This document shows, one piece after another, positions 26,690-39,900 of a DNA stretch of 64,000 nt. The notes below the pieces were generated by a model, which ran no database searches, had not been told where the DNA came from, and saw only the letters and a list, made by a program, of their open reading frames with translations. The stretch lies in contig CM041465.1 of the NCBI GenBank assembly GCA_023213395.1, forward strand, positions 242,489,741 to 242,553,740, written 5' to 3'. This DNA is from Cycas panzhihuaensis. Its lineage: Eukaryota > Cycadophyta. Numbering within the stretch: position 1 is the stretch's first letter; each line of letters starts with the position of its first letter. Both the position numbers and the translations under genes were made by a program.

Positions 26690-27030
26690 GATATTATTTC
26701 TAAAGAGGTTAAAGTATGGTGACTACTTTTGGTCTTCCAAGCCCACTATAGCGACTTAACTTCTAAGCCAACCCTTCTCACATATAAGAATGTTTTAAAA
26801 TATAGTTACTAATAAGGATAAACTATGGTGACCCCCAATATTAATAAAGCTTTACTAAGGCTTCTAAGCTTATTTCAAAGATGTGGTTTTTAAGCCAGTC
26901 TCCTTCCTATGTGACACCACTCTAAAATGAGTTCAAACTACTAAACCTTTGATGTCCTTACCAATGAGGTTAAACTAAGAGTAATATTCTCCAAATATTT
27001 GCTAATGAGGCTAAACTATGGCAATACCTT
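26690..27030. repeat. Degenerate short repeats related to 40380-40530 in inverted orientation
   Basis: About four units share the core (A/G)AGG(T/A/C)TAAA(C/G)TATGG, near 26707, 26815, 26970 and 27006. The reverse complement of the array at 40380-40530 contains ATGAGCCTAAACTATGGTAG. The match is short and by eye only. Confidence 0.4.
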
Positions 27031-28030
27031 ATTGATAAGCTTCTCATGGGAAGTATGACTTTTGATTGACCCCTCCATAATTATCCTTTCCAAACACTTC
27101 AATAAATATATAAACAAAAAAATAAGAATCATTATCAGTATTCACCATCTTGTAGCACTAGTCTAAAGAGGTTTTAATGCTAAAGGAGTAAATGTTTCCT
27201 AAAAATCATGACTCCAACATCCATCATAGTATAAGTAAGCCAATTATATATTTTTCACTTTATTTTAATTTAATTTTAATCTTTTATACATATGTCACTA
27301 ATGTTTGCCTATTATTTTGATGATAGACATGTGAGTAACTCAATGTGTGATAACTTTGGCATTTATTAATAGCATAATAAAATTATCTATTTGAGCCTTA
27401 TATATCAAAAAATAGTGCTTTAATACCTCTAAAAGCACTTCTAAGACCCCTCTTATGTTTTTTTATCACCGTTTCCACCTTTTACTTTTATGATTTTTTC
27501 TAAATTTCTTATTTTAAACTATTTTCCTTACTAGTTATAATTTTTAGAGATATAAATCTTACAACATTATAAATTTATAATGGTATATCACATCCCATTA
27601 TAAATTTTATAATATTATGCAATGCATCATTATGAATCCACAATAGTAAATTATTCCTTATTTTAAAAATTAAAATAACATAAGACTACTCCATTGTAGA
27701 ATAATAGGCAACTTTGTTTTCATAGTTCGTATACCCTTTTCTACTTTTCTCCATTATAATTGATGATGGGTCTTCAGGAAAGGGATAAGGAGTTAATAAT
27801 CCATCCACCACAACACCCCCCCCCCCTCCCCGGCCTCTAATGGATCAAAATCCATGTGTTTTATCCCATAGTTTTAAGGCAAACCTTGGATTAGTTTTAT
27901 CCTTTAGAATTTTTTATCTAATACCCAACCCTCATGCATTAATTCTCTTCCAAAATCCTTAATTATTAGTATATGGGTTTAGACCATGATTTTACTAAAA
28001 CTATATGCCTTAAATCCACTCCCTTGCATC

Positions 28031-28040
28031 TATAAATAGC
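28031..28040 (+). promoter_or_regulatory. TATA-like box, possible old LTR promoter
   Basis: TATAAATAGC in a CCCTTGCATC...CCCCTATTT context, the style of plant promoters and of LTR U3 regions. No reading frame follows that I can support, so a decayed LTR is more likely than a host gene. Confidence 0.35.
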
Positions 28041-29187
28041 CCCCTATTTTATGAGAATGAGGAATATTTATATAATAATATACTATGAGAATGTTACTAG
28101 ACTTCTTTTGTATCCATTCACATTGAGGAGTATAGATCAAGAGACATTGAGTTTTGTAGTGAGGTCATTCGAGTGATATGAGGAATTTTCTACCTTAAAG
28201 CTTGATCCTAGTAGCTAGTAATGAATTTTTTATTAGTGATCATCCTATGTAGGATGGCTCTCACTTCCTCTCAGCATAACTCCAATGTCACTACCTTGTT
28301 AATTTGACCTCTTTCTTGCTTAATTTTCTCTCTTCATTCTATATATTTTCTTAGCCCTTAAAAATACTTAAGGTGGTCTTAGAGAGAATATTAACATTAT
28401 TTAGCTCATATGTCATTATAATCTACCATTTTTTAGGCTTTCATTACAATTAGGTTTAGTTAGAAATGAATTATATGGCTTCTACTTTTAATTTGTTTTA
28501 TTTTCTTTGCATATGTATGTTGTATTTCCTTCAATGCTAACATCATAGGTGGAAAAGGATGTCAAAAGGCCTATTTACTATTATTGGTTACAAAGAAGAG
28601 ATTAACTATAGTACTTCCCCTCAGTTCCCTTAATTAAGTAATTTAAGAATCGTAATGAACTTTTCTCCATCATAATATGATCTAGGAAGCAGAAATACTA
28701 CTAAATTTTATGTAGGATTGTCTAATATTTTAACATGTAGTATTAATTTATTGTTTTGATATAGTTTAATAAACTTGGAGATATGGAGCTAAAGATATTA
28801 AAAATAAAAAATAAAAAGATAAGTCATTTAAATATTGGGAATTCACTACAGGTACACACTTCTTTTTCTCTTTTCTTTATTAATAATATCTTTGATTTTA
28901 TCAAACTAGGAAAAGGATGACTTTATTTTCACTCTAAAAATAAAAATTTAAAGGCCCCTTGCTTTTTCCTTCTCTTTATTTGATGTAATAAAAATAAGAA
29001 AATAAGTGTCTAGTTTGATTACATACTTGATTATATGACTACTAATTCTCATCCTCTCTCTTCTACTTCAGGGATTAATTAGAATACTAAAAGAAAAGAG
29101 TAAAGAGGGTCTTCCTTTTAAGGTTGTATTTAGTAGGTTGACCTTCATAGAGTGGGGGGATTTATACTTATTATAAGTCCTAAAACC

Positions 29188-29832
29188 TGTTAGATATTGT
29201 GACAACAATAATTTGAGGCTAAAATTTTGGCATATTAGCGGTGTAGTTTCCCCCCTAAATCTTTCTCAGGGGGTTCCAAGGGGGGCGGGAGCCCCCCTTA
29301 GCTGGGGGGTACGGGGGTCATGGAACGCCACCTGCTAAGAGGGGGTTCAAAGGCGATAGCCCCCAACCCAAAAAATTAGCCCTGTAAACCATATTAAAAT
29401 GTAAAGAGAATCAAGGTCGTTCGATACAAATACCTTAGATTCTACAGTTAAGATTTGTGCCTTGGATGTCCCTCTCATGTAGCCTGGTTTAGGGCTTTTC
29501 TTATTATGTTGTATGTAATGTAATGTACTGTGATGAGGGTGGCAGTTGATTGTTGTTCCTGAGAGTACTCTACTACTGAGATGTACTTTTTCTCCATTTT
29601 ACAGCAATAAAGATCAATACCTTTCCTATGTGGATGTTTCCCTAGCACACTACTAAGGTTTTACGATGTTATATTAGGTGCATATGTGATGTTTGGCTTT
29701 CATATTCATGTTATTGTATTATCTCTAAGTTTAGAACTTGCATGTTAAATTCTAGTCTTGATTCCTATAACTAGTTGCAAAATAGTTCAGATCTAGTGGC
29801 GGTTTAAGGTTTGGGACCTTGTATTCTCAACA
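29188..29832 (+). repeat. Solo LTR of the copia-2 family, 645 bp, with perfect target duplication
   Basis: It starts TGTTAGATATTG and ends TTCTCAACA. AAACC lies at 29183-29187 and again at 29833-29837, a perfect 5-bp target duplication. The sequence matches the 5' LTR of copia-2 (54937-55584) throughout, including a G-rich hairpin at 29278-29299 and an AATAAA polyadenylation-type signal at 29606. No internal element sequence follows, so it is a solo LTR, formed by recombination between two LTRs of one element. Confidence 0.95.
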
Positions 29833-29837
29833 AAACC

Positions 29838-32342
29838 CATAGGGCCATAGGTCCATGCATCTAGATTAGTTCATTTTATTTTGTGTATATGAAAAAAAAA
29901 GATATAAAAGGGCATATAATTATATTATAAATTATTTACTCTCTTAGTCTTTCATTGTTTATAGCCCTTATATATGTTGAAGGAGGGATTACTTAGGGTT
30001 CCACCTAGATTTTATCACTAGGAGAGTAGAGTAACTTTACACTTGAGGTCAGGTTATATCATTTGTTGTGCTTTGAATGGTTTAATGGTGGATAATTATC
30101 TTAATTGCACATAGTTGAGAGAATTAAGTGAGCATCACATATCCTATTAAGAGTAGTTCTTTTATCCCATACACCTCTTAGAGTTGAGGAGGCTTATTGG
30201 AATTTGATATGAGAATCTCCTAAACCCCAACACTCATAGGTAAGGTATTATTAGGAGTCTCCAACATCTTACCCATGATTAGGTCGATCCCATGGTCTTA
30301 ATTCCTTCTTCATCTCTCTATTATGCTAGTTCTCTTTCATTTTAAATTGAATTAATAAGTGCTGATATTTTAGATAGAGGTTAGTCACCTTTAGGGGGGT
30401 TTATAGTTTTTATGATAAACTCAGAAGGTTTGTCATCATTTAGGGCATAATTTCCTAGTGACCCTCCTAGATTCTAGGAATTTTCTCCTTTTGATGAGGT
30501 TTTTAATTAGTTAGTTAACTTTTATTTCTCCTTTTTATATTTTGGTTACTTATACATTTACTTATTTGCTTCATCTTATATGTTGGATAGATGTTTATTT
30601 AGATTAGCTTTTATTCTCCCCTCCCTATTTCCCTCATCACATGGACACATCTTTTATTTAGTTTAGGCTTCCTTCATTGCTACAGTCATGTCCATGATAA
30701 TGCACAAGTATCCACAAGAGGAATTTATTTGTTTCTCTTATTTAACTTGGAATTTCTGCCTCAAGTCTATCATTGGGTTGTGAGAGTGAACTTTTCCCTT
30801 CATAAGTTGTAAGCTTCACCCATATTTTTTAATAAATACATAGGTCATATTTCACCCCTTGGAACTTTATAAATGAGGCTCCCATTTTGGCTATAGGAGA
30901 AGGGGAATTTTATAATGACTTACTACTAAAATCTTAACCTACCTATAGTTAAAATTTCATATTTTAGGTGCATTTTGAATAGTGATCTTAGAGGAATTAG
31001 GTGTAGGAAATGAGAAAAGATAGTTGGGTCCCTAGAGCACTAAGCCATTAGCTAATAATTAGGGTAATTCTATGGTGAATTCCATCTAGTTCATATAATT
31101 TTAACTCTAACCATCATCTCGTTTACTTATTTTTTCATCTACTTACTTTCATTTGTTTATTCTCTATTGATTATTTATTTTCCTTTCCTAATTATTGACT
31201 TTCTATGTTAAAGGATCCTACTAGGGTTTAGGGGATTCTTTTATCTTGTTTGAGGCCCATTTATGGTGATGGTTTACTATTTTTAAGGCCTTCTAGTTAC
31301 CAAAATTTGTGTTAAATAAATTTAATCCCTAAACTTATAGTTTACTCTTGATCCTTTTACAAATATCATGGTACTTTCTCTATTGACTAACATTATAGGT
31401 TAAGGATCACTTCATAAAGTTTCTAACTATAGGTGGTATGAGGAAAGTAACTTGGAGTCATACATAATATTTCCACATACTTAACCTATCTATATAGTAA
31501 TAGAATTATTGCCCATTTTACTCCATGTATTAATACTCCTAATCAAACCCAAAGTTATTTCAAAATCTATTTTGAAAATATTTTATTTCAAAAGTAAGTT
31601 TTTTTTTGTCATATAATCATATGGTAAGTAGAAATATTATTAGATTTCATATAATTTTCTTAATTAACAACTAATATATACATCTTAGTGCTTGATCATG
31701 CCCCATATATCTAATAGTAAATGTAAGATTAAATATAAGAGAGAGAGAGAGAGAGATTTTGGGTTCATATCTAAAAGATGTTATTTCCTTTCCTTTCTCC
31801 TCATTTTCTATTTAATTCAACCAAAAGAGAAAGGGGAATGAACTCTCTCTAACTTTATTATTTTATTTTAAAATAAAATAATTTCTCTCTTCTTTCCATT
31901 ATTTTCATTTTTAAAATTAAAAGAAAAAAGGTTTTGATTAATTATGTGGGACAATTCTTCCTATAGGAGCTCCTTGAAATGATAAAAAATAATAATTTGC
32001 AACCACTTTATTCTAATCAACAAGGACAAACAAATTACTAAAGAGTCTCATAAAGCACAAAAGCATCAATTGATCACTAAAGGAAGAGTACTAAAGTATA
32101 ATATTTTACAAGATTAATATCAAGCTAGCTATCTTTTACAATCCATAACCCTTATATAAACAAAAGTGGGTCTTTTCCTAACAATCTTATTGGTGGCCTA
32201 AGTGGCCTTACATTCTATTGGATAACTTAACACCCTTATCAGCCCACATACAGAGTTCTACAACTAACCTTATAACGTAACCTTATGATAGCTCTTTACT
32301 TATTAGTGCTTTACATAACTTAGTAAGATACGTTATATAATA
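29838..32342. other. AT-rich region; right end probably the 3' LTR of element B
   Basis: No gene was recognised. A (GA)n microsatellite lies at 31739-31756. From about 31.95 kb to 32342 the sequence may be the 3' LTR of element B: at 32343 begins what reads on the - strand as a polypurine tract, and the - strand LTR start would be TATTATATAACG (TG mutated to TA). I could not find a matching LTR to the right of element B. Confidence 0.4.
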
Positions 32343-32347
32343 GGTCC

Positions 32348-33560
32348 CCCTCCTTGAGATGCTAAGTCCTTGAGGTATTTGGGGTGCAGATGTTGCTTCA
32401 CAAAATCCTTAGATTCCCAAGATGCTTTATCTAAGGTACAATCAACACACTATATTAAATATTCTAAAATTGACTAATTCTAGAGACAACATTATCTACT
32501 AACTAGTATACATTCTAGAGGTGTTATCTAAGATTACTCTTCATCCAAAATTAGTAGGGTTTTTTGGGGTATATGGGCTTTATTCATACACTTTTGGATA
32601 TAGGAAATATAAAAAACATTATGGATGTTAGTGTTAGGGGGAAGATTGATAGTATGTGTAACTTCATGAATAAGTTTGAGGAATTTGTAGGGGCCATAAT
32701 ATTGAGGGCTAAGTTTGTGGTTCTTATGGTGGTAGAGAGATTATTGCTTATAAGGCCTTAGATAGAGGAATATAAGATCAATAATATGAAACGAGCAATT
32801 TGAATGATGGCAGTCTGCTAATTATTTCATTTGATTCTAGGCCATGGATAGATTTTATTTAAGGGTATGGAGGATTTGATCCATGCATTGTAATTCTTAT
32901 TGTACTACAACCATGTAAAGGTTGATGGCTAAGATGTGATGGGAAGGTGTGAGATATCTATAGAGGGCCAAAAATAGATACATTCCAAATGGTTGAATTA
33001 TGTGAGAAGTTATGTATATACTTAGCTAGAGCTAGCCATATTGTCCAATTAAACCAGTGGTCAAATACAAAACAATATAAGTAAGTCTCCAAAGTTTTGT
33101 TAAGGACCTTTGATTAGTTAGGTCTATGGATGATATGTCGAGATCATATTAAACAATGTTCCTCAAGCATAAAATAGCTCCTGCTAGAAGGGGCTAGTAA
33201 ATTTAGGGTCTTGATTACACACAATAATGGATGGGGAACCATGCAAGTGAAACATTATTTAGAGGTAAATATCTATGATGTGAGACACCTTAAATGTAGT
33301 ATGGATAGGTAGGAAGTAAGTGTATTTTATCAATCTATCAATTACCACTAAAATAGAGTCATACCTAGTAGATAATAGGAGCCCCATGATAAAATCCATG
33401 GTAAGATCTTGGCATTTGCCTTGTGGGATATGCAAAGGTTGAAGGAGACATAATTGAGGTTTTATATTAGATTTATTATTATGATATGATGTGTCACATT
33501 TGGAGATAAATATGAGGATGGTGAATTTTATTACTAGTTGAAAGAAGTTAGATTAGATCC
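32348..33560 (-). pseudogene. Element B integrase with C-terminal chromodomain remnant
   Basis: The - strand reads CQDLTMDFIMGLLLSTRYDS and LVVIDRLIKYTYFLPIHTTF (about 33260-33420), then IIVCNQDPKFTSPF and FNMISTYHP, the gypsy integrase core with its first two Asp motifs. The catalytic Glu segment is lost. The end reads ASWESKDFVKQHLHPKYL followed by QGGG (32348-32440), which fits the tail of an integrase chromodomain. In the family this domain guides insertion to marked chromatin. Several stops are present. Confidence 0.85.
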
Positions 33561-33879
33561 TATAATAAGTCTTATACAATCCAAAATGGCCCTAGAATAG
33601 AGAAGAATGATATTCTAATAAAATCCCGGGAGTGAGAGTTGAGTAGGGATGTACAAAGATATAATTTTGGTATAATAGAAGATTATTATAGATGGAATAG
33701 TCCTTATGTATATGGAACTTATTAGCCTAGTGTGAAAAGTTTGGATGGGATTAGTTATCCACAACTAAATCTTATATCCATGCCAATTACAAGGAAGAGA
33801 TATCATGAATGGTGGGGTCCTCAAGGTGATGAGTGTTATCATCGAGCATAAGGGAGGGTAGTCAAGAGAGGCTGTCTAC

Positions 33880-34990
33880 CACAATATTATCTTTCCCCTT
33901 TTTATATGTGATTATAAAATCAGAAACTTAAAGGTAGTCAACCCATTTAGCCTATTCTTTCAAGAGGACTAGTTGGTCTAATAGGGAGTGAAGGCTATGA
34001 TGATCAATAAGGATAGTGAATTTTGAACTAAGTAGATATTATCACTATTTTTTAATAGCATGAAGGATGTACCATATTTCTTTTTGATAGGTGGATAGTC
34101 TATAGTCACGTTCCTTGAGTTTTCTACATTCAGAAGCTATCAAGTGAAACTCCTACATTAAGACTACACCCAGTTTGAATCTAGAGGCATTACATTCTAG
34201 TTGGAATAAGTGAGCAAAGTCTAGTAAGGATAAAACTATAGTGGTTTTCATGAACTTCTTAAGGTCGAGGAAGGCCTTGTTGGCCAAGGGAGACCATTGA
34301 AAGGAAGCTTCCCTAAGGAGGTTGGTTAAAGGGGTAGTAAGGTGGCATAATTTCAAACGAATTAATGATACAATCTAGTAAGTACTCAGAAGGCTTATAA
34401 TTAGGTAAGAGTTTAGAGGGCCAACCATTTGGTGATGACTAAAATTTTATTAAGATCTATGTAAACCCTTGTGAATGATATGATATAACTAAGGTATTTC
34501 AATTTAATTTTTCCAAACTAACATTTAGAGAGTTTAGCATATAACTTATTCTTGGCCAAGATTTAGAGAACAATTTCTAAATGTGTAATATGAGCAACCA
34601 TGTTTGAACTATAGATAAGAATATTATTAAAGAAGATAATGACAAATTTATGTAGGTATGGGGAGAATATTTTACTCCTAAGGGCTTGGAAGGTAGCCAG
34701 AGTATTACATAAGCCAAAGGGCATGACTTGAAACTCAAAATAATCATGGTAGGTTTGGAGGGTCATTTTATGTTGATTCTCTGATATGATGGGGATATGG
34801 TAATATACTAATTGTAGATCAAGTTTGGTAAAAACTATAACATCATAGAACTCATATAATATGTCATTGATTCATGGTACAGGAAACTTATTTTTTATAG
34901 TGATTTTATTTAATATGTGATAATCAACATAAAGTTAGAAAGTATCATCCTTTTTTATGAACTAGAATGATGGGTGCAACATACATATTT
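33880..34990 (-). pseudogene. Element B reverse transcriptase and RNase H
   Basis: Open pieces at 34563-34766 and 34153-34356 read FEFQVMPFGLCNTLATFQAL and IIFFNNILIYSS, then REASFQWSPLANKAFLDLKK. This is gypsy RT motif 4 to 6 and the connection to RNase H. The active site is FFNN where FFDD is expected, so both catalytic Asp codons became Asn (G to A). Not functional. Confidence 0.9.
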
Positions 34991-35389
34991 TTGCCAGGTT
35001 TAATAATGCCCATGTCCATTAATTCCTTGGTGATTTTTTTAATTTCATTTTTTAAGAAATATAAGATCCTATATGTCCAAAAACTAATTGGGTCATGCAG
35101 ATTTTATAACTCAATAGTATGATAGCAACCTCAAAATAGTGGGGGGCTAGTAGGTAGTACAGCAAATATTGATTAGTATCAATCTAATACTTGCTTAATA
35201 TTAGGGTGAATCCCTAATGGGCCTAGATATTATTGAGATGGATGATGTACCCCACATTATCATTGAGTTATCATCACATTTAGGTGGGGGAGATTACTTT
35301 GTTTAGGGGGATTACATCCCATAAAATTTATGTAAGTAACCCATGTGATCTTTGAATATGATGAATATGCTTGTGGATGAGTTGTTGGT

Positions 35390-35690
35390 GTTATAGGTTC
35401 CTAGTATCTAGAGCCATTGTATACCAATAATTATATCAGACCAACCTATGGATAAGTTATACAAATTAGATACAAGGGTATAGGAGCTAATATGAATAGT
35501 GAGGTTTTTAATTATCCCTACACAATAAAGGGTGAGATGACTAGGTAAGGAGTAGGTGAAGCTTGTCTTAGGTTCTATATAAAGATTTAGCTTCTAAGCA
35601 ATAGATATATCGATGAAATTTAGCAATATGACACTATCGATTAAAATGGTAATGGGGATTTTTTGAAGTGTTCCTTTGACCTATAGTAGT
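35390..35690 (-). pseudogene. Element B aspartic protease
   Basis: The - strand reads ITILIDSVILLNFIDISIA near 35590-35650; related chromoviruses have Asp-Ser-Gly at this place, here Asp-Ser-Val. Downstream IIGIQWL and ILGT (about 35400-35440) match the conserved second half. Broken by stops. Confidence 0.7.
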
Positions 35691-36901
35691 TGAAGACATG
35701 AGGTAGAGGTAACAACTAATAAGGAAACTTTAAGATTAGGGGTATCTTATTAGTAGGGTGGTCTTGGGATTCATTGTCATATTCATGCTTAGTCTCAGGT
35801 TTATCTTCTAAAGATAAGTCAAGATCAATTATAAGCATTGTCTTCCTAGCTTTGTAGATTTTGCCATGACTAGAGGTCTACTTTTTAGAGTATTACATAT
35901 AGAGGTTAGATTCCTAACAGTATTGTGCCTCTGCTAGAGTGATGTGAATGGATTTTAAGGATGGTTCCTTAACATGATACTCTAGAGATATAGATGGGTG
36001 GTCTTCCAGTCACATGCACATTATTAGTAGTTTGTTGGATGTAGTCTTTAGGGCTAGGCAGTATCTCATTGATAATTAAGTTATCGTGATTATTGAAACT
36101 AGATGGAATCTCATCTAAATGGAGGAGGCCTTTTATGGCAAATTCTATTTAAACCACTATAGCCATGTTGATTGCATCCTTCAGAGTAGGTAGGGATACC
36201 ATCTTCAAGTACATTTGGATGCACTCTTTAAGCTTAGATACATATGTATCTATCTCTATCTATTTATTGAGTTGTTAATCAACCTAATTATATAATGATT
36301 GAAACTTATTAATGTATACTTTGATAGAGAATACTTATTTTAACTGTGTCAATTAGGTGAAGAAAGATTGGTCCTAAGTATCTTCATATTAATTGAAGAA
36401 ATTGGTATAGAAATGGGCCCAAGATTAATTAGAAGGATAGTCTTAATTCCACTATCAGAACCAATGGTATGCCTCTCTATCTAAATGGATAGAAGTAAAT
36501 GCAAGTTATTCATTGACTAACATTGAATTTAGTATAAAGTAGGACTCTAATTTACTAATCCAACTTTGTGCATTATACTTATTAAGGTTAGGATCAAATG
36601 TGGGGATGTTCATCTTATGGTGAAATGGTTACTATTGATATGGAGCTGAAGTCAACATTTGTTATGGTGTGGGGCTAACTGAAGTAGAGGGGCTTGATAA
36701 ACTGGTAGAGATGTATATGCTATAGTATCTAGTTCATATTGGACTTATATGCAAGATTTAACATGTCTATTTTAACTTTTTCTACTTCATTCTTGACCTA
36801 TTAATGCATGGCAGTTAGCTCTTGCCTGACTACCTATTGAAAGTTAGTGACCTAGGTCTAGAGTGCAAAAATTTTATCATTATTACTTTAAGGAGCCATG
36901 A
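35691..36901 (-). pseudogene. Element B gag region
   Basis: On the - strand the sequence starts ATGGCTCCT at 36901 and gives heavily interrupted pieces, starting with NNDKIFALQTQVTNFQ and including later WKTTHLYL. Position and order indicate gag. I could not make out a zinc knuckle. Confidence 0.55.
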
Positions 36902-39900
36902 CAAATAGAGAGAGGGTTTAAAGAGGTAATAATAGACAAAAATAAAGGGATATATATGAAGTGGGAAAGATTAAGAAAGAACAAGCTTAAAGAACTAAGG
37001 ATTTATTTTAGAGAAGAGAAGGGGGAAAAGAGGGGAAGTAGGTTGCTTATAACCTATTAACCTTAAAAATTACATAAATAGAACACCTAGTCTACTTGAA
37101 TAAGCATAAAATACTTATTAAAATGGGGTATATAAGATTCAAGGTGAGTTTTAGGTGGTGGGGTCTACAAATGATTTAGGTACTGATAAGTATAAAAAAT
37201 TTCTATAAAAACAAATCTAATGCAAAATAACCAATGTGATGTACTAATCAAAATAAGATATATAAATTGTAATGGTAATTTTTTTACTATGGACTCATAT
37301 CATTAACCATGACTAAGCGAATATATCATAATTGTTTTCTCCTTTATTTTTTCTTTTCCTTTTACTATTGTGTCTTGAGATCTTAATCAGAGGTAGAATG
37401 TAAGTAATACATGGTGTCCTACCAACCATTATATAGGGTATGTTTAATCTTATAGGCCTACCAATAAACTTCTTATGCAAGAGTTTGGGGTAAGTAGCTT
37501 TGTATCGCTAATTGTTAACCATTATACTATAGGACTTTAGCGTCCAATAGACTATCTATGCTAAGAAGGATTTGGGACCTATAAGGGTCATCTTATATAC
37601 CTAAAGGTATATGGAGGTGTAATTTTATAGCTAGGCTCTATCTAGGGCTTGGTTCAAGAGTGTTATCTCCAGTCCTTCATACAAGAGGCAGAAAAGCCAT
37701 GATATACTTAACTAGAATGATAAATCCCTATGATGTTTAAAGACCCCTAGTATAGGGTCTCTATCTAACTACTTAGGTATCCACCACAAATATTCATCTA
37801 CCTAGGAATAAGGCATAAGAGGGAGAAAGTATAGATGCTAAGAATAATTATCTACCCTTAGACTAATGACTTTGAAATATAAATTAAAATAAATAAACTA
37901 AACTAAAAATGAACATAAGGAAAAAACTTAAAGTGTTGGGCATTACGTAGGGGAAGAAATTCCCCTTTCCTTTCTACTCCTAAGTGGTTCTAGTTTTGTT
38001 CCTCACTCTCTAGTGTGCTTTAGTTGGACCAAGGCAAGATGTCTCTCAATAACATTATATTTCCTCTATTTCAAGCTAAAGTAGAGATGCAAAAAAAAAA
38101 GGCTATAGGAACCTAAGAACCACCCTTGCCAAATCCTAAGAAGGAGTCTCTATTTATTTGTGTTATTTAGTTTAAAAGTGATTATAGTAATGAAAGGCTA
38201 GGATATGAGAAAGGGGTACAAGGATTCACTAGCCTGCATAAGTAAGTAGAGGAGTTCCAAGTTCATAATTATATTGATAATATTTTTTTATTTTATTTTT
38301 TAGGATTCCTTTCCTTATATTATTTTAAATTTTTAGGTTTATTCAAATAAAATAAAGGTCAAGCAATGATGTGATCATAACCTTTTCAAAAGTGCAAAAT
38401 AAACACTAATGAAACCAAAGAGATCAATTACATTTCCATGCATATAATTCTTCTTCTTCTTCTTCTTCTTCTTTGAAGTAAAGCTCATACAAAATAAAGG
38501 AACTACTATCTTCTAAATATTCAAGATACATTTTCTTTAACAAGCAAAAGGTATAAGATGCAAATCATATAGAATGCAGCATTCCATATATGTCATTTGA
38601 TAAAAATCAAAATAATCATAAAAGCTCACAAGATGTTTTGCAACTCATATGCATGTTTCTTCAATATAGGACACACACACACACACACATATGTATTATA
38701 TACAAGAGAAGAAGCAAAGTAGAGAGTCAAGGAATACAACATAAATAATCACAATAGTCATCTATCTTAATGGTATCTTTTTGTACCTTAGAATGGTAAT
38801 CCCTCCTTTCAAGACCAATATTTTCAAATTTTACCCTTTTGGATAAGCATAAAAGAGAGCAAATTTGAGAAGAAGAATGTTAACAAAACTAAAAAGGTAG
38901 GAAGGGTAGGACTAAAATCTCTTAGAAAGCTTGGAAAACTAAGAAGAATGGGAAAAACTAACTATATGTCAAGGTGAAGAGGAAGATCTCTCTTCATGAT
39001 AGTCTACTTCCTTCCATTCCCATAAAGGCTAGCCTTTCAACCAAGGAATCCTAAGGAAATATGCTAATGAAATAAGTTCAAAATTCAAACAAAAGAGAGA
39101 GTAATAACTAGCCACAAAAGTCACTAAGAAAGCACTAAAAATCTAAAGAGAAATGGTAAAGAAAAGGCCTTACCAGACCAATGGAATCTAAAATAAACAC
39201 TTGCAATAAACAAAATACCTTAGTAAGCATCAACAGGTCAAATTTGAATAGGATAGGATCAAAATTTTGAACTCCAAACCTCTTTTCTCTTAACTCCTTC
39301 CTTTTTTCCTCAAAGACATAAACCAAGAATCTCTTAGATCTCTCTTAGATACCAAAATGAATCCAAAAATCACCTAATCAAAACTAAATAAGAGTCCCCT
39401 TAAGGGTTTTAGAGGGTTCTAGGTACAAATGGAGTAGGTTTATACCAATCTAGGTAGTGGCATGTAGAACTAAAAGAAACTGGCACGTTTAAAAAAAATT
39501 ACATGTATAACAATAAAAAATACAACTGGTCACACTTTATTGCCAACCAAAAATATGGTTTCATTAATAAAATATGATTGATCATGTTTTTAGTATAACT
39601 AAAAATGCAATGAAATAGAAAGTAAAAATTTTAAGAATTGATTGCAAATTTCAAATTTTATCAAGCAACATTGAATCAAAATGACTTCACTAGTAAAAAG
39701 AGATAGCCCATAAGAAGTGTAAACTAAAGCACAAGCCTAAAAATCATTAAAAAAATATATAATTTAAATACAAAATTAAGAGAAAAAAGGATAAAAATAA
39801 AGAGATGATTCAAAAGGAAAAAGTGAGTCAAAATGGGCTATAAGAGAGAGAGATTATATCACTATAGTTTTATTCATCAAAAAATTAGGGACATAATAAT

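Larger units (their letters stand above)
25012..29187. other. AT-rich region without a recognised gene; decayed repeats
   Basis: No protein domain was recognised on either strand. Visible features: an A-rich and (TA)n patch at about 25679-25808; imperfect repeats with (A)GGTTAAA(G)TATGGTGAC or AGGCTAAACTATGGCA at about 26700-27030, which look like the reverse complement of repeats at 40380-40530; a C-run near 27810; and a TATA-like TATAAATAGC at 28031-28040. The latter could be the promoter of a decayed LTR on the + strand. Origin otherwise unknown. Confidence 0.45.
32343..36901 (-). mobile_element. Element B: decayed Ty3/gypsy chromovirus
   Basis: The - strand shows gag start (near 36900), protease (35.4-35.7 kb), RT/RNase H (33.9-35.0 kb), integrase (32.9-33.6 kb) and a chromodomain remnant (32.35-32.45 kb), the chromovirus order. 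A purine tract CAAGGAGGGGGACC (- strand, 32343-32356) follows the end of pol. Many stops and frame changes. LTR borders are not confirmed. Confidence 0.8.

Noticed and set aside
32564-32761. 65-codon + strand frame
   Set aside because: It overlaps the integrase of element B in antisense and matches no known protein.
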